Shown here piece after piece: positions 8,809 through 18,791 of a DNA stretch of 64,000 nucleotides. Every line of letters begins with the position of its first letter. The stretch's first letter is position 1. The position numbers and the translations under genes were made by a program. Source of the stretch: an uncultured Lachnospiraceae bacterium (lineage in GTDB: Bacteria; Bacillota; Clostridia; Lachnospirales; Lachnospiraceae); the NCBI GenBank assembly GCA_946628415.1, contig CAMOWK010000001.1, positions 299,156 to 363,155 of the forward strand. The letters run 5' to 3'. The notes beneath the pieces were generated by a model. That model was not told the origin of the DNA. It made no database searches and saw only the letters and a list, made by a program, of their open reading frames with translations.

Positions 8809-10498
8809 TCTTTTCCTTATTCCAGTCGTTTTCCTTTATCTCTGCACGACGGACCTTTCCACTTGTAGTCTTTGGCAACTCATTAACAAAGTCGATCAGC
8901 TTAGGTCTTTTGTATGATGCAAGATTTGCACGAAGGAACTTCATAACTTCCCTCTTCAGGTCATCTGTTCCCTTAGTACCTTCTGTAAGCACTATAGTTG
9001 CTTTAATTGCCTGTCCTCTTATCTTATCAGGAACAGACGTAACAGCGCACTCCAGAACATACGGAAGTTTCATGATTTCATTCTCTATCTCAAAAGGTCC
9101 TACTCTGTAACCGGCTGACTTAATGATGTCGTCAACCCTCCCAACATACCATAAATATCCGTCTTTGTCTACATAAGCAGTATCTCCTGTATGATAGAAA
9201 CCGTCATGCATTACCGAAAGCGTCTTCTCATCATCAAGGTAATATCCCATAAAAAGCCCGCACGGCTTTTCCTTTCCGTATTCAATAGTAACTTCACCTG
9301 TTTCATTTACATCACAGTTTGTTCCGTCAGGTCTCATAAGTCTAATCTTATACGCGGGGCTCGGTCTACCCATTGATCCCGGTTTCGGAACAGTTCCTGC
9401 TAAATTTGCAACTGTAAGTGTTGTCTCTGTCTGACCGAAGCCTTCCATTATATCAAGTCCGGTTGCTTTCTTAAACTTATGGAAAATCTCGGGATTAAGT
9501 GCCTCGCCTGCTGTGGTTGCATTTTTCAACGATGAAAGATCGTAACGCTTCAGGTCAAGATGAACCATGACTCTGTAGACCGTAGGAGGTGCACAGAAAG
9601 TTGTGATCTTATACTTTTCTATCATTGAAAGGATTTCTTTCGCATAGAAATCATCATAATCATATGTGAAGACAGGTGCCTCACATAACCACTGTCCGTA
9701 GAGTTTACCCCAGAGAGCCTTACCCCAGCCGGTGTCACTTATAGCAAGATGAAGTCCGTCAGGATCAACCTGATGCCAGTACTTTGCTGTAATGTAATGT
9801 CCCAGTGGGTACTTATAATTATGCATGGCAATCTTAGGATAATCAGTTGTTCCCGAAGTAAAGAACATGAGCATCGGGTCATCACCCTTTGCGGCATCCT
9901 CAGGTCTTACAAAGTGCTGTGAGAAATATTTGATTTCTTTATTAAGGGAATTCCAGCCTGTTTTTCTTCCACCAACAATAATTTTTACCTTCATTCCGTC
10001 ATAATTCTTAAGAGCCTTATCTATCTCTTTGGAAATATCACCATCGGCACTGGCAATCACGGCACTTACACTTGCTGATTTAAATCTATACTCATAATCC
10101 TTTTTCGTAAGGAGAAATGAAGCGGGAATGGCTATCGCACCTATCTTATGAAGAGCCAATATCGTAAACCAGAACTGATAATGCCTTTTCAGAACAAGTA
10201 TTACCTTATCCCCTTTCTTTATACCAAGGAAAGTAAGATAATTGGCTATCTTATTGGAATAAACCATCATATCCTTAAATGTAAGCCTTCTCTCTCTTCC
10301 CTCTCTGGAAATGTGAAGCATGGCTGTCTTATCCGGACATTTTTCCGCAAGTACATCAACTATATCAAATGCAAAATTGAAATCATCAGCATTTGTAAAT
10401 TTAATGTCACGAAGCCCCCCTGCCTCATCTACCTTTGAAGAGACATACTTCCCGGCAACTCCTTCTTCTTTTTTCCATTCTATTTCTTCAAAACTCAT
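8795..10498 (-). CDS. AMP-dependent acyl-CoA synthetase (medium-chain or acyl-ACP type)
   Basis: This 567-residue enzyme belongs to the ANL superfamily, which activates a carboxylate through an acyl-adenylate. The phosphate loop FFTSGTTDYPK is at about 212-222. Other marks are GFGQTETT, the hinge region YHTGDTAYVDKDGYLWYVGR, and the C-terminal catalytic lysine near 548 in TTSGKVRR. Overall it resembles medium-chain acyl-CoA synthetases more than acetyl-CoA synthetase, which is longer. The coupling with fabF suggests that it feeds an acyl group into chain extension or membrane lipid recycling. The substrate cannot be read from the sequence. Confidence 0.88.
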   Translation of the reverse strand: MSFEEIEWKKEEGVAGKYVSSKVDEAGGLRDIKFTNADDFNFAFDIVDVLAEKCPDKTAMLHISREGRERRLTFKDMMVYSNKIANYLTFLGIKKGDKVILVLKRHYQFWFTILALHKIGAIAIPASFLLTKKDYEYRFKSASVSAVIASADGDISKEIDKALKNYDGMKVKIIVGGRKTGWNSLNKEIKYFSQHFVRPEDAAKGDDPMLMFFTSGTTDYPKIAMHNYKYPLGHYITAKYWHQVDPDGLHLAISDTGWGKALWGKLYGQWLCEAPVFTYDYDDFYAKEILSMIEKYKITTFCAPPTVYRVMVHLDLKRYDLSSLKNATTAGEALNPEIFHKFKKATGLDIMEGFGQTETTLTVANLAGTVPKPGSMGRPSPAYKIRLMRPDGTNCDVNETGEVTIEYGKEKPCGLFMGYYLDDEKTLSVMHDGFYHTGDTAYVDKDGYLWYVGRVDDIIKSAGYRVGPFEIENEIMKLPYVLECAVTSVPDKIRGQAIKATIVLTEGTKGTDDLKREVMKFLRANLASYKRPKLIDFVNELPKTTSGKVRRAEIKENDWNKEKNDAK

Positions 10499-10510
10499 AT
10501 ACTTAACCTC

Positions 10511-10526
10511 AGGTCATATATGACCT
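10511..10526. promoter_or_regulatory. 16-bp perfect palindrome before the acyl-CoA synthetase gene
   Basis: AGGTCATATATGACCT is perfectly self-complementary. It lies 12 bases upstream of the start codon, next to the GAGG ribosome site. It could be a repressor operator or a small RNA hairpin that hides the ribosome site. No known consensus was recognised. Confidence 0.5.
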
Positions 10527-10594
10527 CAAAATGTAAACTCTAAATCCTGATGCTAATAACAATCCACGTTCTTGGTTTGCAAAAACGTATGATG

Positions 10595-10643
10595 TAGTTT
10601 TTAAAACTATGTGTAGTATATCTGTCAACAGGCATATTGTCAA
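10595..10643 (-). promoter_or_regulatory. Strong promoter with operator-like palindrome for acyl-CoA synthetase-fabF
   Basis: On the minus strand a -35 TTGACA (10638-10643) and a -10 TATACT (10615-10620) are exactly 17 bases apart. Just after the -10, at the expected transcription start, lies an inverted repeat TAGTTTT (10595-10601) and AAAACTA (10603-10609). Its form resembles the AGTTT-type operators of FabT/MarR lipid regulators. That likeness is suggestive only. Confidence 0.75.
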
Positions 10644-10648
10644 GAACA

Positions 10649-11404
10649 CTATAATTCAATATCCAGTTCTACCGGACAGTGATCGGAACCCATTACATCA
10701 GTAAGTATCTTTGCATCTTTTATCTTATCGGCAATCCTGTTTGATACAAGGAAGTAATCTATACGCCATCCAACGTTTCTTTCCCTTGCCCTCATCCTGT
10801 ACGACCACCATGAATAGGCGTCTTCTGTATCCGGATAGAGAAATCTGAAAGAATCTGTAAAGCCTGCCCCGAGAAGTTCGGTCATCTTAGCTCTTTCCTC
10901 GTCTGAGAAACCGGCACTCATATGATTTGTAGCCGGATTCTTAAGATCTATCTCCTCATGTGCAACATTCATATCTCCACATATTATTACAGGTTTTTCT
11001 TTATCAAGCTCCGAAACATAGTCTCTGAAATCATCTTCCCACTTCATTCTGTAATCAAGTCTCTTTAGTTCATTTTGTGAGTTTGGAACGTAAACTGTTA
11101 TAAAGTAGAAATCCCCCATATCAAGAGTTATGAGACGCCCTTCTTTATCATGCTCATCTATCCCCATTCCGTTTACAGCAGATACAGGTTCTTTTTTTGA
11201 AAAAACAGCTGTTCCGGAGTAGCCTTTTCTCTCGGCATAATTCCAGTACTGATGATAACCCGGAAGCTCCAGTTTTAACTGTCCCTCCTGCATTTTACTC
11301 TCCTGAATCGAGAAAATATCCGCGTCTATCTCATTAAAAATATCAGTAAAGCCTTTCCCAACTATAGCTCTGATACCATTTACATTCCAAGAAACAAGTT
11401 TCAT
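10649..11404 (-). CDS. xth: Exodeoxyribonuclease III / AP endonuclease
   Basis: This enzyme cleaves DNA at abasic sites in base excision repair. The 251-residue protein has all EEP-family motifs: SWNVNGIRA at the start, QESKMQ (metal-binding Glu), GDMNVAHEEIDL, GWRIDYFLVS, and the terminal GSDHCPVELD with catalytic Asp and His. It ends one base before the EamA permease gene upstream in transcription. The two are probably one operon. Confidence 0.96.
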   Translation of the reverse strand: MKLVSWNVNGIRAIVGKGFTDIFNEIDADIFSIQESKMQEGQLKLELPGYHQYWNYAERKGYSGTAVFSKKEPVSAVNGMGIDEHDKEGRLITLDMGDFYFITVYVPNSQNELKRLDYRMKWEDDFRDYVSELDKEKPVIICGDMNVAHEEIDLKNPATNHMSAGFSDEERAKMTELLGAGFTDSFRFLYPDTEDAYSWWSYRMRARERNVGWRIDYFLVSNRIADKIKDAKILTDVMGSDHCPVELDIEL

Positions 11405-11405
11405 A

Positions 11406-12278
11406 TCAGACTCCTTTTTTTATATTATAATTCCACTTTAAAATCGCAGTTACGATAATAATAACATATCCCGATATACTAAGTACATCCGGTTTTTCTC
11501 CAAAGAATAAAATCCCCCACAGTGCAGCAAAAAGAACCTGCGAATAATCGAATACCGAAATTTCCTTTGCCGGCGCATATGTATAAGCGCTGGTTATAAA
11601 GAGCTGACCGCTCATAGCCGATATGCCGGCACAAATAAGAAGGATGAGCTGCACAGTTGTCATGCTTTCATAATTAAAGATCATAAAAGGAAGACATATA
11701 ATGCATGAGAAGACCGAAAAGAATAAAACTATAATCTCTCTTCTCTCACCAATTTTTCCGAGCTTTCTTACATATGCATATGCCGTTCCGGCTCCAAATC
11801 CACTGAAAAGTCCGACCAGTGCAGGAAGACTTGCTATTCCTCTGGTAGGTTTTACCACAAGGATCGCTCCGACAAAAGCTATGAATATAGTAAGCCACTC
11901 AACCTTATCCGGCTTCTCCTTTAGAACAAATATAGACATTATCATGGCAAAGAAAGGTGACATTTTATTCAGCACATTGGAATCCGCAAGTACCAGATGG
12001 TCTATAGCCCAGAAATTGGCGATAAGCCCCGCCGTACCGAATCCTGCTCTCATAAATAGACTCGGAAGACTTTCCTTTTTGATATAAAGCTTTTCATCAC
12101 TTCGGAGTAACAGGCAGAATGTAACGATTGCCGCAACAAAATTCCTGAAAAATGCCTTTTGCATAGTCGGCAGTTCTCCGGATTCTTTTAGAAAAAGAGT
12201 CATAAGAGAAAAAGAAAGTGCCGCCCCGATTATACATATAATGCCCTTTTTCTTACTGTTAATTTCCTTTTCTTCCAT
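11406..12278 (-). CDS. EamA/DMT-family permease
   Basis: The 290-residue protein has ten predicted membrane helices in two EamA repeats, the layout of drug/metabolite transporter exporters. Family signatures include FFRNFVAAIVTF in the first repeat and SVFDYSQVLFAALWGILFFGEKPD in the second. The transported substrate cannot be deduced. It sits one base upstream of xth on the same strand. Confidence 0.88.
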   Translation of the reverse strand: MEEKEINSKKKGIICIIGAALSFSLMTLFLKESGELPTMQKAFFRNFVAAIVTFCLLLRSDEKLYIKKESLPSLFMRAGFGTAGLIANFWAIDHLVLADSNVLNKMSPFFAMIMSIFVLKEKPDKVEWLTIFIAFVGAILVVKPTRGIASLPALVGLFSGFGAGTAYAYVRKLGKIGERREIIVLFFSVFSCIICLPFMIFNYESMTTVQLILLICAGISAMSGQLFITSAYTYAPAKEISVFDYSQVLFAALWGILFFGEKPDVLSISGYVIIIVTAILKWNYNIKKGV

Positions 12279-12310
12279 ATTTATTAACGCCTCTTATCAT
12301 GATACATTTC

Positions 12311-12339
12311 AAAAAAACTGCGCAGGCGATGCCTGCGCA
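12311..12339 (-). terminator. Intrinsic terminator of the tgt-yajC-lipoprotein transcript
   Basis: A perfect 9-bp stem TGCGCAGGC/GCCTGCGCA with a 3-base loop (12319-12339) is followed on the minus strand by seven T. It lies 13 bases after the lipoprotein stop codon. Confidence 0.93.
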
Positions 12340-12351
12340 TGTAAAATATCT

Positions 12352-13137
12352 TTAATAAGCATTTCCGATGATACTCATTGCTTCTTCAAGTGTCATATCC
12401 TCTTTCAAGGTTATTGTAATGATGAAATATATATCATCCTTCTCAATAACATACTGAAGCTGTCTTCCTCTTGTCTCCGTTGCCGGGATATCAAGAAGCG
12501 CATAAGTCTGTCCAAGGAATTCAACATTTGAAAGCTCTGCCCCTTCATACTGCTTCTTTGTAATCTCAAGATAGTATTCAGGAGACATATCTACAATACG
12601 ATATGAACTTGGATTAAAGTAAGAAACTATAATACTTGATGCCGTAGCATAATTATGAACTATGGCACAGTAAGAAATCTCCTGTTCATAAGGGCTTAGA
12701 GAACCATTCCAGAATGACTCTATATCCTCTTTCTCAAGACCTGTCACTGATGCAACCTTTTCAGCATCATATATCCGCCACGAATCACCATCTGTCTTAA
12801 TCTTAACATCCATAAGGAAGTTATAGTAAGTATTGCCTTCCGTGAATCCACTTACCATATTAACTCTCTCACCGAAATCCGCCTCTGCATCACTTATAGA
12901 AGCAAGATTTACCTTATCATTGTCAAATACAGCGTCACCGTTTGTGGCTTTACCCATAATATCCTCAACGCCTGCATTTGAATCGGTAGCCGTTGATTCT
13001 ATTTTATCATCAGGATTCTGGAAATTAGGTGATACATACGGTTCCTCCGTAGTTTCGCCTATACACCCTGTGAAAGTCGTAAGAATCATTACGATAAGAA
13101 GTAAATATGCAGTTTTAAGTCTAAGTTCTTTATGCAT
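12352..13137 (-). CDS. Putative lipoprotein of unknown function
   Basis: The start is placed at ATG 13135-13137, which overlaps the end of yajC and gives 261 residues. A longer frame upstream is only a basic stretch shared with the yajC tail. The N-terminus has a signal segment (AYLLLIVMILTTFTGC) ending in a lipobox-like FTGC, so the protein should be lipidated by Lgt, which is encoded in this window, and anchored on the cell surface. A low-complexity linker rich in Glu, Asp and Asn follows, then a compact domain with no recognised motif. The adjacency to yajC may hint at an envelope role. Confidence 0.75.
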   Translation of the reverse strand: MHKELRLKTAYLLLIVMILTTFTGCIGETTEEPYVSPNFQNPDDKIESTATDSNAGVEDIMGKATNGDAVFDNDKVNLASISDAEADFGERVNMVSGFTEGNTYYNFLMDVKIKTDGDSWRIYDAEKVASVTGLEKEDIESFWNGSLSPYEQEISYCAIVHNYATASSIIVSYFNPSSYRIVDMSPEYYLEITKKQYEGAELSNVEFLGQTYALLDIPATETRGRQLQYVIEKDDIYFIITITLKEDMTLEEAMSIIGNAY

Positions 13138-13555
13138 TCTTCTCTTTTTTATCCTTCTTTTTCTTATCTGCTTTATCAGTTTCCTCTGATGCATCATTAT
13201 CTTTAACTACAGCCGAGCCTGCCTTCTCAACTTCTGCGATAGCTTTTCTGTGCATTGGTATACGGCAGTTTTTGTTATTACCGAACTCAACTATTACAGT
13301 ATCATCCTCAACATCAAGAACAGTTCCGTAGAAACCGCTGGTTGTCATTATGCTGTCACCCGGTTCAAGGGAATTCTGCATATCTTCCTGCTGTTTAGCC
13401 TGTTTTTTCTGTGGCTTGATCATAAGGAAGTAAAGAACCGCAATCATTACAACCCAAAAAATAACCAGCATTCCTATACTCATACCTGCACCCTGAGAAG
13501 CCGGATCTGTTGTCGCAGCAGCTTCAAGGAAACTAACAAATGATAAAAAATTCAT
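13130..13555 (-). CDS. yajC: Preprotein translocase subunit YajC
   Basis: YajC is a small accessory of the SecDF-YajC translocon. This 141-residue protein has a single N-terminal membrane helix (about 25-45) followed by the diagnostic MIKPQKKQAKQ. A conserved cytoplasmic domain with LEPGDSIMTTSGFYGTV comes next, then a Lys/Asp-rich tail. It follows tgt, the usual neighbour of yajC across bacteria, by 82 bases. Confidence 0.96.
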   Translation of the reverse strand: MNFLSFVSFLEAAATTDPASQGAGMSIGMLVIFWVVMIAVLYFLMIKPQKKQAKQQEDMQNSLEPGDSIMTTSGFYGTVLDVEDDTVIVEFGNNKNCRIPMHRKAIAEVEKAGSAVVKDNDASEETDKADKKKKDKKEKNA

Positions 13556-13637
13556 GGATAAACACTCCTTCTTTTTTAATTCTTATTTCTTAACTGTAAC
13601 ATATTATTATAAAACAGTGAAATATGCAAGTTTTGAT

Positions 13638-14768
13638 TTACTCTTCAAGCCCCTGAAGGGTTATTCTTTTATACTCACTGAATCTGCCTTCCTGTATGGC
13701 TTCTCTTGCTTCCTTAAGAAGATTATTGTAGAAGTAAAGATTATGAAGTACGCAGAATCTCATTCCAAGCATTTCATCAGCCTTGAGCAGATGCCTTATA
13801 TACGCTCTTGTATATCTCTTACATACAGGGCATCCGCAATCCTCGGAAATAGGTCTGTCATCAAGCTCGTATTGCTTGTTCTTTATATTCATTTTCCCAT
13901 GTTTGGTATAAACCTGACCATGCCTTCCGTTTCTTGAAGGATATACACAGTCAAAGAAATCAACTCCCCTGTCAATTGCTTCAAGAATATTTGCAGGAGT
14001 TCCGACTCCCATAAGATATGTAGGTTTATCAAGTGGAAGGTGCGGCACTGTTACATCCAGTATATGATACATTTCTTCATGAGTCTCACCGACTGCAAGT
14101 CCGCCTACTGCATAACCCGGAAGATCAAGTTCGCTGATCCTCTTTGCATGATCGATACGTATATCATCTATGACGCCGCCCTGATTTATTCCAAAAAGCA
14201 TCTGGCTTTTGTTGATCGTATCATCAAGGCTGTTCAGTCTTTCCATCTCATTCTTACAACGAATAAGCCATCTGTAGGTTCTCTCCACAGACTTTTCTAT
14301 ATAGCTTCTCTCTGCTTTTGCAGGCGGGCACTCATCGAAAGCCATCGCTATCGTGGATGCAAGATTGGACTGAATCTGCATACTTTCTTCAGGTCCCATA
14401 AAAATCTTCCTGCCGTCTATATGACAGTTAAATGTAACGCCCTCTTCTTTTATATTACGGAGCTTAGCAAGAGAGTAAACCTGAAATCCGCCGGAGTCGG
14501 TCAGTATAGGTCTTTCCCAGCTTGTAAACTTATGCAGACCTCCAAGTTTTTTTACTGTCTCATCACCCGGTCTTACATGAAGATGATAGGTATTACACAG
14601 CATTACGCTTGTCTTAATTTCTTCTAAATCAGAAGTAGCCACGGCTCCTTTTATAGCCGCGGCTGTTCCTACATTCATAAATACCGGTGTCTCGATGACG
14701 CCGTGCGGAGTCACAAATTTCCCACTCTTAGCACGTCCGTCTACTTTTATCAGTTCGTAATTATTCAT
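13638..14768 (-). CDS. tgt: tRNA-guanine transglycosylase
   Basis: Tgt exchanges guanine 34 for preQ1 in tRNAs with GUN anticodons, the step before QueA. The 376-residue protein has the TIM-barrel motifs LTDSGGFQV (catalytic Asp), GGLAVGE and FDCVYPSRNGRHG. The zinc site CPVCKRYTRAYIRHLL with a later Cys and His (FCVLHN) is intact. It precedes yajC. Confidence 0.98.
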   Translation of the reverse strand: MNNYELIKVDGRAKSGKFVTPHGVIETPVFMNVGTAAAIKGAVATSDLEEIKTSVMLCNTYHLHVRPGDETVKKLGGLHKFTSWERPILTDSGGFQVYSLAKLRNIKEEGVTFNCHIDGRKIFMGPEESMQIQSNLASTIAMAFDECPPAKAERSYIEKSVERTYRWLIRCKNEMERLNSLDDTINKSQMLFGINQGGVIDDIRIDHAKRISELDLPGYAVGGLAVGETHEEMYHILDVTVPHLPLDKPTYLMGVGTPANILEAIDRGVDFFDCVYPSRNGRHGQVYTKHGKMNIKNKQYELDDRPISEDCGCPVCKRYTRAYIRHLLKADEMLGMRFCVLHNLYFYNNLLKEAREAIQEGRFSEYKRITLQGLEE

Positions 14769-14790
14769 ATTAACTTTCCTGAGTTTTATT

Positions 14791-16242
14791 TTAAAATGTT
14801 ACTTCTATCTCGGTCTTTTTGTATTCATTTCCATAAAGCTTATAAAGACCTACGGTAGCTTTGTCACCCTGTTCGTATGTTTTAATCTTCGCAGACAAGG
14901 TTTCCACGTCAAGTGTATCAATGCCGTCAATGCTGACGATTATATCACCTTTTTCTATTCCGGCTGATGCCGCAGCAGAACCGGCTTCAACACTCTTTAC
15001 ATATACCCCTTCAGGGAACCCGTAAATGCTGGCATAGTCTGAAGTAATATCAACACCGCCTACTCCAAGACGTACATTTCCGGTTCCGCTGATTATATCA
15101 TTAATAAGTTCCATCGCCTTATTGATAGGAATAGCAAAGCCCATGCCTTCAACAGAACTGTCCACATATTTAGATGATGTTACGCCTATAACTTCACCGT
15201 TTGCATTAAGAAGTGCTCCGCCGCTGTTGCCGGGATTAATCGCAGCATCTGTCTGAATGAAGTTTCCCGAATAATCTTCGATAGTCCTTGAAAGTGCGCT
15301 GATATATCCGACTGTTACCGACTGCCCTATACCAAGAGGATTACCTATTGCAACCGCCATCTCACCAACACGTATATCATCAGAATTACCTACCTTTGCT
15401 ATAGTCACACTGTCAAGAAGCTCCTTGGACATATCTGCCTTCTTCACCTCGAGAACCGCTATATCATATGCTTCGTCATATCCACGGACTGTAGCTCTTG
15501 CTGTCTCCCCTTCGCCGAATCCGACTGTTATTTCAGATGCGCCGTTTATAACATGGAAGTTTGTTGATATATAAAGCACGTCATCCGTCTGTCCTATGAT
15601 GATTCCCGAGCCGGCTCCTGTGGACTCCTGCTCATAGGACTGGAAGAAATACTGAACAGTTTCTTTTACTACAGTATTGATGGAAACTATGGAGTGTTCG
15701 CTCTTTTCAACTATATCAGCCACATCAACACCTGAAGCCGTGCCTGTCCCGGTTCCGGTTCCGGTATCCTGTGTCTTAACTGTACCTTCGGATGAAGAAC
15801 CGGTTTCGTAACTATCCGTAAATCTTGAAATTCCGTAATTTACACCTCCGAAAGCGGCACCTGCCACAAGCCCGAAGGTAAGTCCGTATGCTATGGTTCT
15901 TGCAAGAGAATTCTTTTTACTCTTAGTTTTTTTATTTCCGCTCCTGCTTATGTTTTTCGCAGAAGTATTCTCTTTATCCGGTATATCAGCTCGACTTACT
16001 TCACCGTGATCGGAATTATAATATGTTCCGTATGATTTGGTTGCGCCGAACATCATATCTTCTTTTGTCCCGTAGAGAGGCTTCTCAACATGTGTATATT
16101 GCGGAACATTCTCAGTTCTTAAATCTTGTGAATATTCCGGAGTGTACATTCTGTCCGGTGATCCGCCATTTAATGCAGCATCAGAATTAAATGTGCCTTC
16201 ACCATTTCCGGTGCCATAAGTATATGTGTATCTCTCATCCAT
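14791..16242 (-). CDS. HtrA/DegP-type serine protease with PDZ domain
   Basis: The start is ATG 16240-16242, eight bases after AAAGGAG. A GTG three codons earlier sits on the Shine-Dalgarno itself and is unlikely. The 483-residue protein has a cytoplasmic, Tyr/Gly-rich tail of about 110 residues, one membrane helix (about 117-137) and a Gly/Thr linker. A trypsin-like S1C domain follows with His230 (NFHVING), Asp260 (YDIAVLEV) and Ser340 (PGNSGGALL), then one PDZ domain (about 395-475). It is a membrane-anchored quality-control protease acting outside the cell. It begins an operon with tgt. Confidence 0.94.
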   Translation of the reverse strand: MDERYTYTYGTGNGEGTFNSDAALNGGSPDRMYTPEYSQDLRTENVPQYTHVEKPLYGTKEDMMFGATKSYGTYYNSDHGEVSRADIPDKENTSAKNISRSGNKKTKSKKNSLARTIAYGLTFGLVAGAAFGGVNYGISRFTDSYETGSSSEGTVKTQDTGTGTGTGTASGVDVADIVEKSEHSIVSINTVVKETVQYFFQSYEQESTGAGSGIIIGQTDDVLYISTNFHVINGASEITVGFGEGETARATVRGYDEAYDIAVLEVKKADMSKELLDSVTIAKVGNSDDIRVGEMAVAIGNPLGIGQSVTVGYISALSRTIEDYSGNFIQTDAAINPGNSGGALLNANGEVIGVTSSKYVDSSVEGMGFAIPINKAMELINDIISGTGNVRLGVGGVDITSDYASIYGFPEGVYVKSVEAGSAAASAGIEKGDIIVSIDGIDTLDVETLSAKIKTYEQGDKATVGLYKLYGNEYKKTEIEVTF

Positions 16243-16352
16243 AAATATCACTCCTTTACTTTTCTTTTTTCATGAGTTAGGATAATCCGGTAACCTTAAA
16301 TCAATCTGAAAATAAGGAAATCTACCTAGCTAAATGAAAGAGAGTTACAAAC

Positions 16353-16628
16353 ATGTTTAGAATTTGGGGAAAACTAATCAAAGATAACCGTCTTATAAAA
16401 GATACTGTTGTGTGTCAGGATGATCCCGACATGAGCAGAACCAAAAAAGTCTACGCAGCACTCGATGAAATCTGCTACGAATTTAACCTGGCAAAACCCA
16501 TATGGCTCGAGTCAAACAAAAATGACTTCATACGCCATAACAGAACAAGATTCAGCCAGGATAACTTCATTGAAAGTATTGAATTTGATTATCTTGATTT
16601 TTCCGTTATTGAGGAAGATCTGTTCTAG
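16353..16628 (+). CDS. Conserved small hypothetical protein (91 aa)
   Basis: This is one of the few genes on the plus strand. ATG at 16353 follows AAAGAGAG at a good distance. The protein is acidic toward the C-terminus ([16 protein letters not shown]), has no signal peptide or membrane helix, and contains [17 protein letters not shown]. Short proteins of this appearance occur in clostridia, but I do not know a function. It is divergent from htrA and convergent with the chemotaxis gene, overlapping its end by 23 bases. Confidence 0.7.
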   Translation: MFRIWGKLIKDNRLIKDTVVCQDDPDMSRTKKVYAALDEICYEFNLAKPIWLESNKNDFIRHNRTRFSQDNFIESIEFDYLDFSVIEEDLF

Positions 16629-18102
16629 AGAAAAGGTCTTCCGAATCAGCATCCCTGAGTGTTCCAAGGATATCTGCGATTTCATTAAGCTCAATTATTA
16701 CTTCTTTGAGTTCTTCAAGATTGTTTCTGGAAAGTTCAGCAGACGACTCTGCATTTGCAGCAATCTCTTCACTGGAAGCCTGCTGATTTGCAAGGCTGTC
16801 AATGATTGTATTATTGGATGCATCCAGAACATTTGATAGTTCATCAAGCTTCTTAATATCCGTATGAAGCTCGTCTACCACTTCAGAAATATCACTGAAT
16901 GATTTATCCGCCTGCTCAATAAAGTTATTCTCTTCAAGAACGGCAGCAACACTTGTCTTTATCAGTTCAGAAGTTTTCTCGGCAAGTACCGTTACTCCAT
17001 GAAGTATCTCTGTAATATTATCAATAGAATTTCTTGTATCGTCGGCGAGGTTTCTTATCTCATCGGCAACTACAGCAAACCCGCGTCCCTGCTCTCCTGC
17101 CCTTGCAGCTTCAATGGATGCATTAAGTGCAAGAAGATTGGTCTGATTTGAAATCTGGTAAATAATTCTTGTAATCTCTTCTGCAGATGAAACTCTTTCC
17201 GAAAGCTCAGCCGAAACCTTTGTAACATCCTGGTTAACAAGTTCAATGTCCTGGGATTTACTCTTTAGTTCTTCGATTATATCTCTACCTGATTCTGTCT
17301 TACTTACAGCACTGTTAACTGAAACCAGCGTGCTGTCTTTTACATCAATAAGATTATCGATGACATCCTGAATCTGCTGAGTCATATTTGATGAGCTTTC
17401 CATATTCTCAACCGAATCATTTACACCCATTGAAATGGCATCAACGGATTTGGTAACTTCCTCCGTTGCATTTTCAAATGTATCCATCATACCCTGAAGT
17501 GTCTCTATGTGAGCATTGCCGTTATCGACAACCTTCTTCATATTATCTGCGACAATCTCCTGATACTTTGTATGATACTCAAGTTCCTGTCTGTCTATCT
17601 CAATGTATTTATTGATAAGCTTAGTTACAAGTACGATGGCAATAACAAAAAGGACAATGAATACCGTAACCGAAAACCAGCCTTTTCCACCTTCCCATCC
17701 TCCGTTTTTAATTGCTGCAAGTGTTTTTATGACAAATGCTATTCCCGCAAGTGACCCTGTAAGAATAACCATCATTTCATCAAGATAAACAACAGAAATA
17801 ACTACTGCTGGAAGAACTGAGTAGCCATAAACCAGATTATCCTGAAACAGCATGATAAAACATGCCATAACCGCATATCCGACAACAGACACAAACTTAA
17901 GCATTGGCGAATCCGGTTTCATCAGATAAAACATTACATTTACTGCAATATAAAAAATAATTGCCCCTATAAATAGTGGAAAAAGCTCATTCCTGTCATT
18001 TCCAAATATAATCTGCAAAACCTTAGCAAGCGCCATAACTATCAGTATGTCAAATGCAAGTGTGTTTTTTGCTTTATTTCTGCTGGATTCTGTTCTATCC
18101 AT
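16606..18102 (-). CDS. Methyl-accepting chemotaxis protein, transmembrane-input type
   Basis: The 498-residue protein has about six N-terminal membrane helices (up to residue 165) with only short loops and no extracellular sensor. A cytoplasmic signalling domain follows. The conserved hairpin tip is [37 protein letters not shown], given here by its key parts [19 protein letters not shown] and [15 protein letters not shown]. Such receptors sense membrane or intracellular signals and control CheA/CheW, which are not encoded here. The HAMP domain seems absent. Confidence 0.93.
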   Translation of the reverse strand: MDRTESSRNKAKNTLAFDILIVMALAKVLQIIFGNDRNELFPLFIGAIIFYIAVNVMFYLMKPDSPMLKFVSVVGYAVMACFIMLFQDNLVYGYSVLPAVVISVVYLDEMMVILTGSLAGIAFVIKTLAAIKNGGWEGGKGWFSVTVFIVLFVIAIVLVTKLINKYIEIDRQELEYHTKYQEIVADNMKKVVDNGNAHIETLQGMMDTFENATEEVTKSVDAISMGVNDSVENMESSSNMTQQIQDVIDNLIDVKDSTLVSVNSAVSKTESGRDIIEELKSKSQDIELVNQDVTKVSAELSERVSSAEEITRIIYQISNQTNLLALNASIEAARAGEQGRGFAVVADEIRNLADDTRNSIDNITEILHGVTVLAEKTSELIKTSVAAVLEENNFIEQADKSFSDISEVVDELHTDIKKLDELSNVLDASNNTIIDSLANQQASSEEIAANAESSAELSRNNLEELKEVIIELNEIADILGTLRDADSEDLFSRTDLPQ

Positions 18103-18110
18103 ATATCCCC

Positions 18111-18791
18111 CTAACCGAGTATATGTTCCAACTCCATTATCTCAATCTGCCCACCTAAAGAATTAGTGAGATCAGTAATCAGTTTATCTTTAATGGTGTC
18201 CGGCACCTTTACGGTATATACGACATTTTCTCCGTATTCCGAATCAAACTCATCTATACCGGCAAGTTTTAAGTTTCTCTCAATCCTGCTTACATCCTTA
18301 TATGAAAATGAAATGCGGGTCACTGTAAGCGGCTGAACCGTTACAATTTTAGATGCATCAAGTGCCGCTTTTGCAGCATCTGTGTACGCCCTTACCAGTC
18401 CTCCCGTACCAAGCAGCACTCCTCCGAAATATCTGGTAACGACTATAACGATATTTCTGATGTCCGATCCTTCAATAACGCTTAGAATTGGTTTGCCTGC
18501 AGTGCCCTGCGGTTCTCCGTCATCCGAATATCGTACATCCTTTGTCAGAAGCCCCACAGAGTAGGCATAGCAGTTATGCCTTGCCTGATAATGTTTCTTT
18601 TTAATTTCATTTACAAAGCTGAGCGCTTCATCTACGGTATCAACAGGTTTTGCAGCCCCGATAAAACGGGATTTTTTCTCTGTTATCTCACCGGTTCCTC
18701 CGCTCCCAAGCCTTTTTATATGTACAGCCTGACTACTTTCTTCCTTACCCAAATCAAGATACCGCCTATCTGAGTAATTTCTTAAGCTCAT
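18111..18791 (-). CDS. YigZ/IMPACT-family protein
   Basis: The 226-residue protein matches the YigZ family. The N-terminal IMPACT domain contains [43 protein letters not shown] and [24 protein letters not shown]. The C-terminal DUF1949 ferredoxin-like domain starts near [14 protein letters not shown]. The family is linked to translation and ribosome-related functions, but the bacterial role is not settled. It overlaps nrdR by 26 bases, so the two genes are coupled. Confidence 0.93.
   Translation of the reverse strand: MSLRNYSDRRYLDLGKEESSQAVHIKRLGSGGTGEITEKKSRFIGAAKPVDTVDEALSFVNEIKKKHYQARHNCYAYSVGLLTKDVRYSDDGEPQGTAGKPILSVIEGSDIRNIVIVVTRYFGGVLLGTGGLVRAYTDAAKAALDASKIVTVQPLTVTRISFSYKDVSRIERNLKLAGIDEFDSEYGENVVYTVKVPDTIKDKLITDLTNSLGGQIEIMELEHILG

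Noticed and set aside
14040..14627. A 195-codon plus-strand frame opposite tgt
   Set aside because: It is fully antisense to a conserved gene and shows no domain or ribosome site.
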